Shown: positions 1 to 8,490 of the stretch, one piece after another
Numbering within the stretch: the first letter of the stretch is position 1
How the letters are laid out: each line of letters opens with the position of its first letter
Assembly: GCA_001899285.1 (NCBI GenBank)
Contig: MKWA01000010.1
Coordinates: 1 to 64,000, forward strand
Length of the DNA: 64,000 nucleotides
Direction of reading: 5' to 3'
Source of the DNA: Rhizobiales bacterium 64-17
Lineage (GTDB): Bacteria; Pseudomonadota; Alphaproteobacteria; Rhizobiales; Xanthobacteraceae
The notes under the pieces: generated by a model
What the model saw: the letters and a program-made list of their open reading frames with translations, nothing else
Database searches by the model: none
Told to the model about the DNA's origin: nothing
Made by a program: the position numbers and the translations under genes

Positions 1-114
1 GCACGCTCGCCACCCTTTCACCGTCAACGGGGCGAGGGTATCTACGATGCCGCACCAGTTGGGCTCTTACTGTTTCGCCGCGTATGAGACTCTACGTACA
101 CCGCACCGATGCAT
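1..114. other. Left-edge sequence downstream of livF
   Basis: This short stretch follows the stop codon of the livF gene. I see no convincing coding region and no terminator hairpin with a T-run; the small open frames here are antisense to livF. Confidence 0.5.
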
Positions 115-840
115 CTACCGCGCGGTGCGACCGAGATACGTGTCGATCACGCGGCTGTTGCTGGCGAGGTCCGAGGTCGGGCCCTCCAGCGTCACCGCAC
201 CATTCTCCAGCACATAGCCGTAATCCGCCACCGCGAGCGCGGCGCGCGCGTTCTGCTCCACCAGCAGGATCGACACGCCGGTCTCACGCAGCGACGTGAT
301 GATGCGGAAAATCTCGCGCACCATGAACGGCGCGAGGCCGAGCGACGGCTCGTCGAGCATCAGCACCTTGGGCCGCGCCATCATCGCACGGCCGATCGCC
401 AGCATCTGCCGCTCGCCACCAGACAAGGTACTCGCCTCTTGCGTCGAGCGCTCCTTGAGGCGGGGAAAGCGGCGATAGACCTCGTCATAGGAATCGGAAA
501 ATTGCCGCTCGCCCTTGCGCCAGCGGCTGAACGCGCCGAGCAGCAGATTGTCGCGACAGTTGAGATCGCCGAACAGTTCGCGGCGCTCCGGTACCAGGCA
601 CAGCCCCTGCCCGACCCGCTCCTCCACCGTGTCGGTGGCGAGCGAGCGGCCGTAATACTGCACCGCGCCACGCGACGGATGCAGACCCATCAGCGCCGCC
701 AGCATGGTCGTCTTGCCTGCGCCGTTCGGGCCGATCACCGAGACGATCGAGCCTTCCTTCAACGTGATCGACGCATCGGTGAGCGCCAGCACCTTGCCGT
801 AGGACACCGACAGACCGGAGGCTTGCAGCGCGACGGTCAT
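115..840 (-). CDS. livF: Branched-chain-type ABC transporter ATPase (LivF)
   Basis: Cytoplasmic ATPase that powers import by a Liv-type (HAAT family) ABC transporter. The 241-residue length is normal for LivF. Walker A (GPNGAGKT) is at residues 37-44, the signature LSGGE at 139-143 and Walker B LMLDE at 160-164. Its ATG overlaps the stop of the upstream LivM-LivG fusion (ATGA), so it is translationally coupled to it. The HAAT family imports amino acids but also amides, urea and aromatic acids; the neighbouring ligase and hydroxylase genes suggest an aromatic or organic acid (inference). Confidence 0.93.
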   Translation of the reverse strand: MTVALQASGLSVSYGKVLALTDASITLKEGSIVSVIGPNGAGKTTMLAALMGLHPSRGAVQYYGRSLATDTVEERVGQGLCLVPERRELFGDLNCRDNLLLGAFSRWRKGERQFSDSYDEVYRRFPRLKERSTQEASTLSGGERQMLAIGRAMMARPKVLMLDEPSLGLAPFMVREIFRIITSLRETGVSILLVEQNARAALAVADYGYVLENGAVTLEGPTSDLASNSRVIDTYLGRTAR

Positions 841-2597
841 TCGACGCCCCCAAGATAGGCTTCGATCACCTTGGGATTGGCCTGGATCTCGGCCGGGGTG
901 CCTTCGGCGATCTTCTGACCGAACTCCATGACGACGATGCGGTCGGCCAGCCCCATGACGAATTCCATGTCGTGCTCGACCAGCAGCAAGGTCACGCCGT
1001 CATCGCGGACGCCGCGCAGCACCGCCGCGAGCTGGCGCTTTTCCTCGTAGCGCAGACCGGCGGCCGGCTCGTCGAGCAGCAGCAGCAGCGGATCGGCCGC
1101 GAGCGCCCGCGCGATCTCGACGATGCGCTGCTGGCCAAGCGCAAGGCTCTCCGCCGGCGTATCGCGCCATTGCGACAGCCCGACGCGATCGATCTGGTTC
1201 GCTGCCTCGCGTAGCAATCGCCCCTCCTCGGCGCGGTCAAGCCGCAGCGCCGCGGCGACGATGCCCTGCCGGCCGCGCACATGCGCGCCGAGCGCGACGT
1301 TCTCCAGGACCGACATATGCGGCCGCAGCAGCACATGCTGGAAAGTACGGGCGATGCCACGCTTGAGGATATCGCGCGAGCGCAGGCCGCTGATCACATC
1401 GCCGCGAAAGCGCACGTCGCCGCGCGTCGGCTTGAGCACGCCGGTGACCACGTTGAACAACGTCGACTTGCCGGCGCCGTTCGGGCCGATCAGCGCGACG
1501 ATCTCGCCGGCCTTGATGTCGAACGACACGTCGTTGACCGCGGTGAGCCCACCGAACTGGCGGCGCACCGCCTCGAGCGTCAGCATCACTTCGCCGGCGG
1601 CCGGGCGCGCGCGGCGCGGCAGCGGCTCCGCCGTCTGCGGCACCGGGATCGTCTCGTGATGCGTGAGGCGGCGGGCAATGGTCGGCACCACGCCGGAGCG
1701 CGCATATTGCATCAGCAGGATGATCATGATGCCGAACACGATGATCTCGAACTGGCCGGTCTGCCCGACCAGCAGCGGCGTCACCGTCTGCAAGCCCTGC
1801 TTGAGCAGCGTGTAGATCGTCGCGCCGGCGATGGCGCCCCAGACGCTCACCGCGCCGCCGATCACGGTCATGAAGAAATATTCGATGCTCGGCACCAGCC
1901 CGAACGGCGACGGATTCACGAAGCGCAGGAAATGCGCGTAAAGCCAGCCGGACAGCGATGCCAGCAGCGCCGCATAGAGGAAAATCTGCAAACCCACGCG
2001 GGCGGTGTCGATGCCGAAGGCTTCCGCCATCGGCGTGTTGCGGCCGCCGGAGCGCACCGCACGACCGAAGCGCGATTGCAGGATGTTCTGGATGCTGATC
2101 AGCGCGAGCAGCACCGCCGCCCAGATCAGATAGAAGTAAGCCCAGTTCTCGCCGAAGCTGATCGGCCCGATCGACAGCACCGGCAGGTTCGACAATCCGC
2201 TGTGCTGACCGAGCGCCTCCACATTGGCGAACACGTAATAGAGGCTGATGCTCCAGGCGAGTGTACCGAACGGCAGATAGTGTCCCGACAGCCGCAAGGT
2301 CAGCACGCCGAGCACGAAAGCGGCGATCAGAGTCAGCACCAGACCGAGCAGCAAGGTGAGCCACGGCGACACATGATAAGCCGTGGTGAGATAAGCCGTG
2401 GTGTAGGCGCCGATGCCGGCGAACGCCGCCTGGCCGAACGACATCAGCCCGCCGTGACCGCCGATCAGGACGAGGCCAAGCACGATCAGGCTGGCGAGGC
2501 CGATATAGTTCGCCACCGTCACATGGAACGGCGACAGCAGCAGCGGCGCGAGGGCGACGCAGAGCACGGCGATGAGGAGCGCGATTCGGCGGCTCAT
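837..2597 (-). CDS. LivM permease-LivG ATPase fusion
   Basis: One 586-residue protein joins a LivM-like membrane permease (about residues 1-310, multiple hydrophobic segments, EAA-like loop near 175-200) to a LivG-like ATPase (about 338-586). Walker A (GPNGAGKST) is at 371-379, followed by the LALGQQR signature and a LLLLDE Walker B. A proline- and arginine-rich linker (about 311-336) connects them. LivM and LivG are usually separate; here the fusion fixes their stoichiometry. Start and stop overlap the neighbours as ATGA on both sides, so livH, this gene and livF form one coupled unit. Confidence 0.93.
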   Translation of the reverse strand: MSRRIALLIAVLCVALAPLLLSPFHVTVANYIGLASLIVLGLVLIGGHGGLMSFGQAAFAGIGAYTTAYLTTAYHVSPWLTLLLGLVLTLIAAFVLGVLTLRLSGHYLPFGTLAWSISLYYVFANVEALGQHSGLSNLPVLSIGPISFGENWAYFYLIWAAVLLALISIQNILQSRFGRAVRSGGRNTPMAEAFGIDTARVGLQIFLYAALLASLSGWLYAHFLRFVNPSPFGLVPSIEYFFMTVIGGAVSVWGAIAGATIYTLLKQGLQTVTPLLVGQTGQFEIIVFGIMIILLMQYARSGVVPTIARRLTHHETIPVPQTAEPLPRRARPAAGEVMLTLEAVRRQFGGLTAVNDVSFDIKAGEIVALIGPNGAGKSTLFNVVTGVLKPTRGDVRFRGDVISGLRSRDILKRGIARTFQHVLLRPHMSVLENVALGAHVRGRQGIVAAALRLDRAEEGRLLREAANQIDRVGLSQWRDTPAESLALGQQRIVEIARALAADPLLLLLDEPAAGLRYEEKRQLAAVLRGVRDDGVTLLLVEHDMEFVMGLADRIVVMEFGQKIAEGTPAEIQANPKVIEAYLGGVE

Positions 2598-3637
2598 AGA
2601 TCCTCCTGCTCCTCGTCCGGCACCGCGCGCAGCGACAGCCAGACCAGCGCCGGGATCAACAGCGCGAACACGATCGCCTCCTTGTAGGCGCTGGAATAGA
2701 ACGCGCCGAAGGATTCGATCAGGCCGACCAGCAGCGCGCCGACGATCGCCAGCGGATAGCTGATCATGTTACCGAGGATCGCGCCGACGAACGCCTTGAG
2801 GCCGATGATGAAGCCGGAGTCGTAATAGATCGTCGTCAGGCCGCCGGCGAGGATGCCGGAAATGACGCCGATCAACGCCGCGAGCGCCAGGCAGAGCTTT
2901 CCGACCATGGGATAGCTGATGCCGACGATGCGCGCGCCGAGGCGGTTCACCGCCGTCGCGCGCAGCGCCTTGCCGAGCACGGTGAATTCAAACAGCAAAT
3001 AAAGCAGGATCGCGAAAGCGATGCCGGTGCCGACGATCAGCAGCGCCTGGCTGCTGACGGTCATCGTGCCGAACGTCAGTTGCCCGTCGATCAGCGGATC
3101 GACGCGGAAGCCCTCCGGGCCGAAGAACAACAGCCCCGCGCCCTGCAGCACGAAATGCACGGCGATGGCGATCACGAACAGCAGGCGTACCGAGGCATTG
3201 GCGACCGGCTGGAACGCGATGCGATAGACGAACGGACCGAGCGGCACGATCAGCGCGACCGTCAGCAGGATCTGGATCAGCGCCGCCGGCTTGCGCGGCC
3301 CGAAATAGATCGCGGCGGCAATGACCAGCGCCGGAAGAAGCGCATTGACCGCGAGCATGTGCGGCAGGCGGCGCACGCGGCGGGCGCGCACCAAGGCGAC
3401 GCCGTCCATCACGCAGACGATCGCGGCCAGCAGGCCGACCAGATAGATGATGTTCGGCGTCTGGCCGAGCTGGAACGCAGCCAGCGTCAGCGCGCCGAAG
3501 GTGACGAACTCTCCCTGCGGCACGAAGATGATGCGGGTGGTCGCGAACACCAGCACCGAGGCGAGCGCCAGCAGCGCATAGATCGCCCCGGTGAGGATGC
3601 CGTCCTCGGCGAGGATCAGCGCGATATCCCACGTCAT
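2594..3637 (-). CDS. livH: Branched-chain-type ABC transporter permease (LivH)
   Basis: Inner-membrane permease of the same Liv importer. The protein has 347 residues, about 50 more than a usual LivH, because a hydrophobic stretch with a basic loop (ARRVRRLPH, near residue 90) is inserted after the first conserved helices. The LivH-type N terminus (DGILTGAIYALLALASVLVFATTR) is recognisable in the first 35 residues. It lies 33 bases after the binding-protein gene and overlaps the fusion gene by 4 bases. Confidence 0.9.
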   Translation of the reverse strand: MTWDIALILAEDGILTGAIYALLALASVLVFATTRIIFVPQGEFVTFGALTLAAFQLGQTPNIIYLVGLLAAIVCVMDGVALVRARRVRRLPHMLAVNALLPALVIAAAIYFGPRKPAALIQILLTVALIVPLGPFVYRIAFQPVANASVRLLFVIAIAVHFVLQGAGLLFFGPEGFRVDPLIDGQLTFGTMTVSSQALLIVGTGIAFAILLYLLFEFTVLGKALRATAVNRLGARIVGISYPMVGKLCLALAALIGVISGILAGGLTTIYYDSGFIIGLKAFVGAILGNMISYPLAIVGALLVGLIESFGAFYSSAYKEAIVFALLIPALVWLSLRAVPDEEQEDL

Positions 3638-3670
3638 GCTGTGCGCGCCTGCGGGAGAGCGGCGTTTCGC

Positions 3671-4822
3671 TTAAGGCAGCGGATGGAAGGCGTTACCCTT
3701 GACCGTGACCATCACGCGCGCCCGCTTGTCGAGGCCGTTATGGTCGGTCGCGGTCATCTTATAGATGCCGTTGGCGCCGACAATATCCGGATTGTTCTGC
3801 ATGGCGTCGCGCAGCGCGACGCGGAATTCCGGCGTGCCGGGCTTCGCGGTCTTGAGCGCGACCGGCACCGCCGCCGACAGTACCTTGAACGCATCCCACG
3901 AATAGGCGGCGAACGTGTTCACCGAATTGGCGCCGAACTTGTCGTTGTAGACCTTGGTGAACTTCAGCGCCTCGGCCTTGATCGGATTGCTGTCGGGCAG
4001 TTCGGCGGCGACCGCGAACGGGCCGGCGGTGGCGATCACGCCTTCCAGCGACTTGCCGCCGACGCGCAGGAAGTCGCGGTTGATGACGCCGTGCAGGAAA
4101 TAGACCTGGCCCTTGTAGTTGCGCTGCACCAGTTCGAGCTGCGGCAGGGCGGCCGGCGTGCCCGAGGCGCTGACGAAGATCGCGTCCGGCTTCGCCGCGA
4201 CGATCTTGAGAACCTGCGCGGTGACGCTGGTGTCGGTGCGGTTGTAGCGCTCGCTGGCGACCAGCTTCATTCCGAGCGGCTCCATCAGCCTCTGCATCGA
4301 CGAGAGATTGTGCTCGCCGAGGCTGTCGGCGAAGCCGATATAGCCGATGTTCTTGTAGCCCTTGGCGTGCATGTTCTCGACCATGCCTTCGACCATCAGC
4401 GCCGCCGGCTGCGCCATGGCGAAGCTGAACGCGTTGGTGCGCGAGGGGCTCAGACAAATCTGCGGCGTCTTGGTCTGCAACGCGACCTCGGCCATCGCCG
4501 TACAGGACGGAATCGAGCTGGAACCGAGGATCACGTCAGCCTGATTCTGTTCGGTGAGCTGGCGCATGTTCTTGACCGCCACGCCCGGATCGCCGCCGTC
4601 ATCGAGGAAGATGTAGCGCACGGTGACGTCGCCGATCTTCTGCGGCAGCACCTCGGCGCCCTGCTTCATCGGAATGCCGATCGACGCCGTCTGCCCGGTG
4701 GCGCCGAGCGTCACGCCGATGGTGATCTCCTGCGCGCGCGCATCCAGAGATCCCGCGCCGAACCCGGCGATCAACAGCAAGCCGGCCGAAACAGCCGCGC
4801 CGCGTGCGAACCGAACCATCAT
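3671..4822 (-). CDS. Liv-type ABC transporter substrate-binding protein
   Basis: Periplasmic ligand-binding protein (Peripla_BP_6/LivK family) of the importer encoded just downstream. The start at 4822 follows a strong GGGAGG ribosome site at 5 bases, giving 383 residues; an in-frame TTG further upstream lies before that site and is less likely. The N terminus is a signal peptide (hydrophobic segment, cleavage near ARA-QE), followed by the family opening ITIGVTLGATG. It is the first gene of the transport unit, behind a 237-bp AT-rich region carrying paired repeats. The ligand is unknown. Confidence 0.9.
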   Translation of the reverse strand: MMVRFARGAAVSAGLLLIAGFGAGSLDARAQEITIGVTLGATGQTASIGIPMKQGAEVLPQKIGDVTVRYIFLDDGGDPGVAVKNMRQLTEQNQADVILGSSSIPSCTAMAEVALQTKTPQICLSPSRTNAFSFAMAQPAALMVEGMVENMHAKGYKNIGYIGFADSLGEHNLSSMQRLMEPLGMKLVASERYNRTDTSVTAQVLKIVAAKPDAIFVSASGTPAALPQLELVQRNYKGQVYFLHGVINRDFLRVGGKSLEGVIATAGPFAVAAELPDSNPIKAEALKFTKVYNDKFGANSVNTFAAYSWDAFKVLSAAVPVALKTAKPGTPEFRVALRDAMQNNPDIVGANGIYKMTATDHNGLDKRARVMVTVKGNAFHPLP

Positions 4823-4862
4823 GCCATCCTCCCTGAGCAATGCCGCTTATGCCTGCGGCTAA

Positions 4863-4880
4863 CAATACAGTAGTGTATGG
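4863..4880 (-). promoter_or_regulatory. Candidate operator copy 1 upstream of the Liv binding-protein gene
   Basis: On the minus strand this reads CCATACACTACTGTATTG and matches a second copy at 4961-4978 at 14 of 18 positions. It also contains an inverted repeat, ATACA-N4-TGTAT (4865-4878). It sits about 40 bases before the start codon of the binding-protein gene, where a repressor site would be expected. The cognate regulator is not identified. Confidence 0.5.
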
Positions 4881-4960
4881 CTTATCTTTGAATTATTCCG
4901 ATGTCAAATGCGTCAATTTGCGCGATAACACAGCTATTTTATACCCTCATTCCCAATCAA

Positions 4961-4978
4961 CCATACAGTGCTGATTTG
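4961..4978 (+). promoter_or_regulatory. Candidate operator copy 2 upstream of the Liv binding-protein gene
   Basis: Reads CCATACAGTGCTGATTTG on the plus strand, the inverted partner of the copy at 4863-4880 (shared CCATACA, CTG and TTG blocks). The two copies lie 98 bases apart centre to centre inside the 237-bp gap between the ligase and the binding-protein gene, so they could allow looping or cooperative binding. Function is inferred from position and repetition only. Confidence 0.45.
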
Positions 4979-5077
4979 TTTCATATGCAGGAAATGGCGG
5001 GCCGGCCGCCCGCTTGACGGGAAAAGTCCGACCCGCGGCCTGCCGATCGGGTCTGCGGCCTCGCCAGAGGTCGTGGT

Positions 5078-6664
5078 TCACGCAGGCCGTTCGGGCGGCG
5101 CGGGCGCGCACGTCCGGGCGATCTCGCGCAACGCCTTGCGGTCGGTCTTGTTGACGCCGGTTTTCGGCAGCGCCGCCACGAAAGTCACCGACACCGGCAC
5201 CTTGTAGGCGGCAAGATTGGCGCGGCAATGCGCGAGGATCTCGCCCGCATCGGCGCGCGCGTTGTCGCGCAGCACGACGAAGGCGCGCACCACCTCGCCG
5301 CGGAAGGCATCCGGCACACCGACCGACGCCGCGTCCACCACCGCCGGATGCGCCAGCAGCACGTCGTCGATCTCGCGCGGATAGACATTGTAACCGCCCA
5401 CCAGCACCAGATCCTTGAGCCGGTCGCGGATGAACAGATAACCGTCGGCATCGAACTCGCCGATGTCGCCGGTGTGCAGCCAGCCGTCGCGCAAGGTCTG
5501 CCGCGTCTCCTCCGGCAGATTGCGATAGCCGGTCATGATCTGCGGCCCGCGCGCGCGAATTTCGCCGCGTTCGCCGACCGGTAACACCGTGCGGCCGTCC
5601 TGCGTGTCGACGATCTCGATCTCGGTCAGCGGCAAGACAACACCGACGGAGCCGAGCCGCGTGCGCCCGATCGTGTTGTAGGTGAGGATCGGTCCGGCCT
5701 CGGTCTGGCCGTAACCTTCGAAGATCGGCGCGCCGGTACGCGCCATCCAGTCGTCGATGGTCGCCTTGGCGAGCGGCGCCGAGCCGGAATAGCAACGCGA
5801 CAGCGACGACAGATCTGCCGTCGCAAAACGTTCATGCGCGATCAGCCCGGTGAGGATGGTCGGGCTCGCCGGAAACGTGGTGATCCGCTCCTCCGTGATC
5901 AGATCGAACACCGCGTCGCGCTGGAATTTCGCCATCAGCACCAGCGTGCCACGCGCATAGGCCGTGAGGAACAGGCCCATGGTCATGCCGTAGGAATGGA
6001 AGATCGGCATCACGCAGAGCAGCCGCTCTTCGTCCATGCGCGACGGCAGCAGCGTTTCGCGTTGCGCGATGTTGGTCGCCATGGCGCGATGGGTGAGATT
6101 GACGCCCTTGGCGCGGCCGGTGGTGCCGCCGGTATATTGCAAAAGACCGAGTTGGTCCGGCACAGGTCGCGGCAAAGCAGCGGGTGTCGCCACGGCCCAA
6201 TCCGACAGCCTTACTTCGATCTCGTCGAGCGAGACGATACGCGGGATGCGCGCCAGCGCCGGCGTGTCGCGCAACTGCGCCAGCGTCGCCGCGTCGGCGA
6301 TCAGCACCGAGACGTCGGCATCGTCCAGAACGAGCGATAATTCGCGCGGCGTGTAGAGCGGATTGAGCGGCACCAGTTGCGCGCCGGCGGCGAACACCGC
6401 AAAGGTGGCAATGCACGCGGCAATCGAATTCGGCAGTACGGTCGCAACCCGGCCTTGCGCTACCACGGCGGGTTCGAGAAACGCAGCGAGGCCGACGACC
6501 GCGTTGCGATATTCGCGATAGGTGAACTGCCGCGCCGCATCGCCCGACCCTCTTTGCACCAGCGCGATGCGATCCGGGGCGGCATCGGCCGCCGCATGCA
6601 GCATGTCGACCACGCTCGGATAAAGCGTCGCGGTCAGAGCAGGATGCGGGCCGGACGATGGCAT
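5078..6664 (-). CDS. Acyl/aryl-CoA ligase (AMP-binding family)
   Basis: Member of the ANL superfamily: it would activate a carboxylic acid with ATP and CoA to the CoA thioester in the cytoplasm. At 528 residues it is full length. Visible motifs are the P-loop YTGGTTGRAKG, the GYGQTEAGP motif, the W-L-HTGDIGEFD hinge region and the C-terminal KTGVNKTDRKAL with the catalytic lysine. It ends a catabolic operon (7 bases after the MaoC-like gene), so the substrate is probably an intermediate of that pathway. Whether fatty or aromatic cannot be told. Confidence 0.9.
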   Translation of the reverse strand: MPSSGPHPALTATLYPSVVDMLHAAADAAPDRIALVQRGSGDAARQFTYREYRNAVVGLAAFLEPAVVAQGRVATVLPNSIAACIATFAVFAAGAQLVPLNPLYTPRELSLVLDDADVSVLIADAATLAQLRDTPALARIPRIVSLDEIEVRLSDWAVATPAALPRPVPDQLGLLQYTGGTTGRAKGVNLTHRAMATNIAQRETLLPSRMDEERLLCVMPIFHSYGMTMGLFLTAYARGTLVLMAKFQRDAVFDLITEERITTFPASPTILTGLIAHERFATADLSSLSRCYSGSAPLAKATIDDWMARTGAPIFEGYGQTEAGPILTYNTIGRTRLGSVGVVLPLTEIEIVDTQDGRTVLPVGERGEIRARGPQIMTGYRNLPEETRQTLRDGWLHTGDIGEFDADGYLFIRDRLKDLVLVGGYNVYPREIDDVLLAHPAVVDAASVGVPDAFRGEVVRAFVVLRDNARADAGEILAHCRANLAAYKVPVSVTFVAALPKTGVNKTDRKALREIARTCAPAPPERPA

Positions 6665-6670
6665 CAGGCT

Positions 6671-7129
6671 TTATCCCTGCGCCGCCGGCCGGCGCCGGAC
6701 CAGATGCAGGCACACCACCGCCAGGATTTCGCGGCCGGTCTGGTTCGCGGCTGTGTGCCGCATGACGATCACGCCGCGATCCGGTTTCGAGCGCGACGGC
6801 CGCAGCTCGATCACCTCGGCAGCGGCGGTCAGCATATCGCCAGGGCGCAATGGTGCTTTCCAGCTCACATCACTCATGCCGGGCGAGGCGACCACGGCGT
6901 TCGGCCACAGATTGAGATCGAAGAACTGCCGGAAGCACAGATTGAGCGTATGGAATCCGGACGCGATCAGCCCGCCAAACTCGGAGCGGCGCGCCGCCAC
7001 CGGATCGACATGGTAATATTGCGGATCGAATTGTTTGGCGAAGGCGATGATCGCCTCCTCCGTGATCACCGCCGGTGTTCCGTCGAAGCGCATGCCGACG
7101 GAGAAATCATCGTAATACAAATCCGGAAT
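6671..7129 (-). CDS. MaoC-like hot-dog hydratase/dehydratase
   Basis: MaoC family proteins hydrate or dehydrate acyl-CoA thioesters. The hydratase-2 style motif FDPQYYHVDPVAA carries the expected Asp and His, and length (about 150 residues) is typical. No ATG opens the frame. An AGGAGG site (7135-7140) stands 5 bases before an in-frame ATT at 7129, giving a family-like N terminus (PDLYYDDFSVGMRF). The next candidate is TTG at 7120, 14 bases from that site. I chose ATT, but the start is uncertain. The gene follows the cupin in the operon. Confidence 0.82.
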   Translation of the reverse strand: MPDLYYDDFSVGMRFDGTPAVITEEAIIAFAKQFDPQYYHVDPVAARRSEFGGLIASGFHTLNLCFRQFFDLNLWPNAVVASPGMSDVSWKAPLRPGDMLTAAAEVIELRPSRSKPDRGVIVMRHTAANQTGREILAVVCLHLVRRRPAAQG

Positions 7130-7174
7130 GGCCGCCTCCTGCTGCGGGCCCGCCAGGCAAGAGGCGCCGATCCG

Positions 7175-7513
7175 TCAGTGGCCGCTGCCTGGCTTCGCCG
7201 TCTTGAATTCGATCAAGACGTTACGGTATTCCCAGTCGCTGATGTTGAGCAACTCGTGCGGAATGCCGGCCTCGCGCCACAGCACCTCGCCCGGCGTTTC
7301 CAGCGTCTCGCGCTCGCGACCATCCTCGAAATACATGATGTTCTTGCCCTTGGTCATCGGCACGATGAGATAGGGCAGATGATGCTGATGCCACGCCTGA
7401 CGATCGCCCGGCGCGAGCTTGATACTCCAGACGCGGATGTGCTCGTTCTCGAAGATGATCTTGTCGCCGAGCGGGCCAAGCTCCGGCCCGCGTTCCGAGG
7501 GACCCAGTTTCAT
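7175..7513 (-). CDS. Small cupin protein
   Basis: Single-domain cupin of 112 residues with a metal-type motif WHQHHLPY and a later IPHELLN His. Such proteins are metal-dependent isomerases, dioxygenases or sensors; the size alone does not say which. It overlaps the amidohydrolase stop by ATGA, so it is coupled to that decarboxylase-like enzyme and probably acts in the same step or protects it. No substrate can be assigned. Confidence 0.82.
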   Translation of the reverse strand: MKLGPSERGPELGPLGDKIIFENEHIRVWSIKLAPGDRQAWHQHHLPYLIVPMTKGKNIMYFEDGRERETLETPGEVLWREAGIPHELLNISDWEYRNVLIEFKTAKPGSGH

Positions 7514-8490
7514 GTCGTTTCCTTTTTCAAACGATCCGGATTGTCGCAGAAGATGCGGCGGCGGCGCGCCGCGTCAGCGATCTGCTGATGCGGCTTGAGC
7601 ACGCCCATGGGGAACGGCCAGTCGGAGCCGAACACCACATGCTCGGCGCCAAACACATGCTCGGACAGCGCCAGCGCCTGCTCGTCATGGACGATGCAAT
7701 CGACGCAGATGGATTTCAGCAGCGCGCGCGGCGAGCGGCCGCCGGTCTTGATGCCGGGGCGCGCAGTGGCGAAACCCTGCTCCAGCCGGCCGGCGAGCAT
7801 CGGCAGCGCGCCGCCGCCATGGGCGAAGCAGAAGCGGATCGCCGGATAAGCCTCCAGCACACCGCCGAACACCAGATGCGAGAGCGCGACCGCGGACTCG
7901 TAAGGGTTGCCGACGAGATTGGAGAGATAGAAGGCGTCAAGCCGCCCGTCGGCGCATTCGCCGGGATGGAAGAACACGAACGCCCTGGCGGCGTCGAGCG
8001 CCTGCCAGAGCGGCGCGAACGCCGGATCGGACAGCACCTGATCGTCGTTGCCGCCGGACGGCGCGGCGAAACGATTGTGACCGCGCGCGATGAAGCTGCG
8101 CACAATCTCCGCTGCCAGCGCCGGCTCCTGCAACGGCAGATGCGGCAGCGGCGAGAAACGTTGCGAGTGCGCGGCAGCGATCTTGCTCAAACCATCATTC
8201 ACATAATTCGCCCAGACACGCGCGGCGTCGCCGCGCAATTCCGGCCGGTAGAGCGGCGGCGGGACCGAGATCCAGGCGTGCTCGACGCCATGCTCGTCCA
8301 TCCACGCCAGCAGCGCCTCCGGCCTGAACAGCGGCTTGATGCCGATCGTGTGGCCATCGACGGTCATCGTCCCGGCGGCCGCGTCCCACGACACGCCGGC
8401 GATTTTCGCCAGCGCCGCAGGATCAACCGGAGCGAGATGCGCGTGTACGTCGAGGCTGATGCGATCCGTCATGTCATGCTGCTTTGTCAC
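7510..8490 (-). CDS. ACMSD-like amidohydrolase (nonhydrolytic decarboxylase family)
   Basis: The pattern of metal and active-site residues follows 2-amino-3-carboxymuconate-6-semialdehyde decarboxylase: His16 and His18 (DVHAHLAP), His175 (FFHPGE), His224 (FAHGGG), Arg235 and Asp290 (GSDWPFP), with nearly the same spacing as the well-studied bacterial enzyme. Family members decarboxylate ring-fission or aromatic acids (ACMSD, gamma-resorcylate, isoorotate enzymes). The 326-residue length is typical. Start is a GTG overlapping the hydroxylase stop (GTGA); an ATG at 8472 is an alternative. The exact substrate is not known. Confidence 0.85.
   Translation of the reverse strand: MTKQHDMTDRISLDVHAHLAPVDPAALAKIAGVSWDAAAGTMTVDGHTIGIKPLFRPEALLAWMDEHGVEHAWISVPPPLYRPELRGDAARVWANYVNDGLSKIAAAHSQRFSPLPHLPLQEPALAAEIVRSFIARGHNRFAAPSGGNDDQVLSDPAFAPLWQALDAARAFVFFHPGECADGRLDAFYLSNLVGNPYESAVALSHLVFGGVLEAYPAIRFCFAHGGGALPMLAGRLEQGFATARPGIKTGGRSPRALLKSICVDCIVHDEQALALSEHVFGAEHVVFGSDWPFPMGVLKPHQQIADAARRRRIFCDNPDRLKKETT

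Noticed and set aside
1281-2687. Long plus-strand frames opposite the Liv genes and many similar frames elsewhere
   Set aside because: They mirror real minus-strand genes, have biased His/Arg/Asp/Gln-rich translations and no domains.
4990-5016. GC-rich GGCGGGCCGGCCGCCCGC hairpin after the ligase gene as a terminator
   Set aside because: The stem is short and imperfect and no T-run follows in the direction of transcription.
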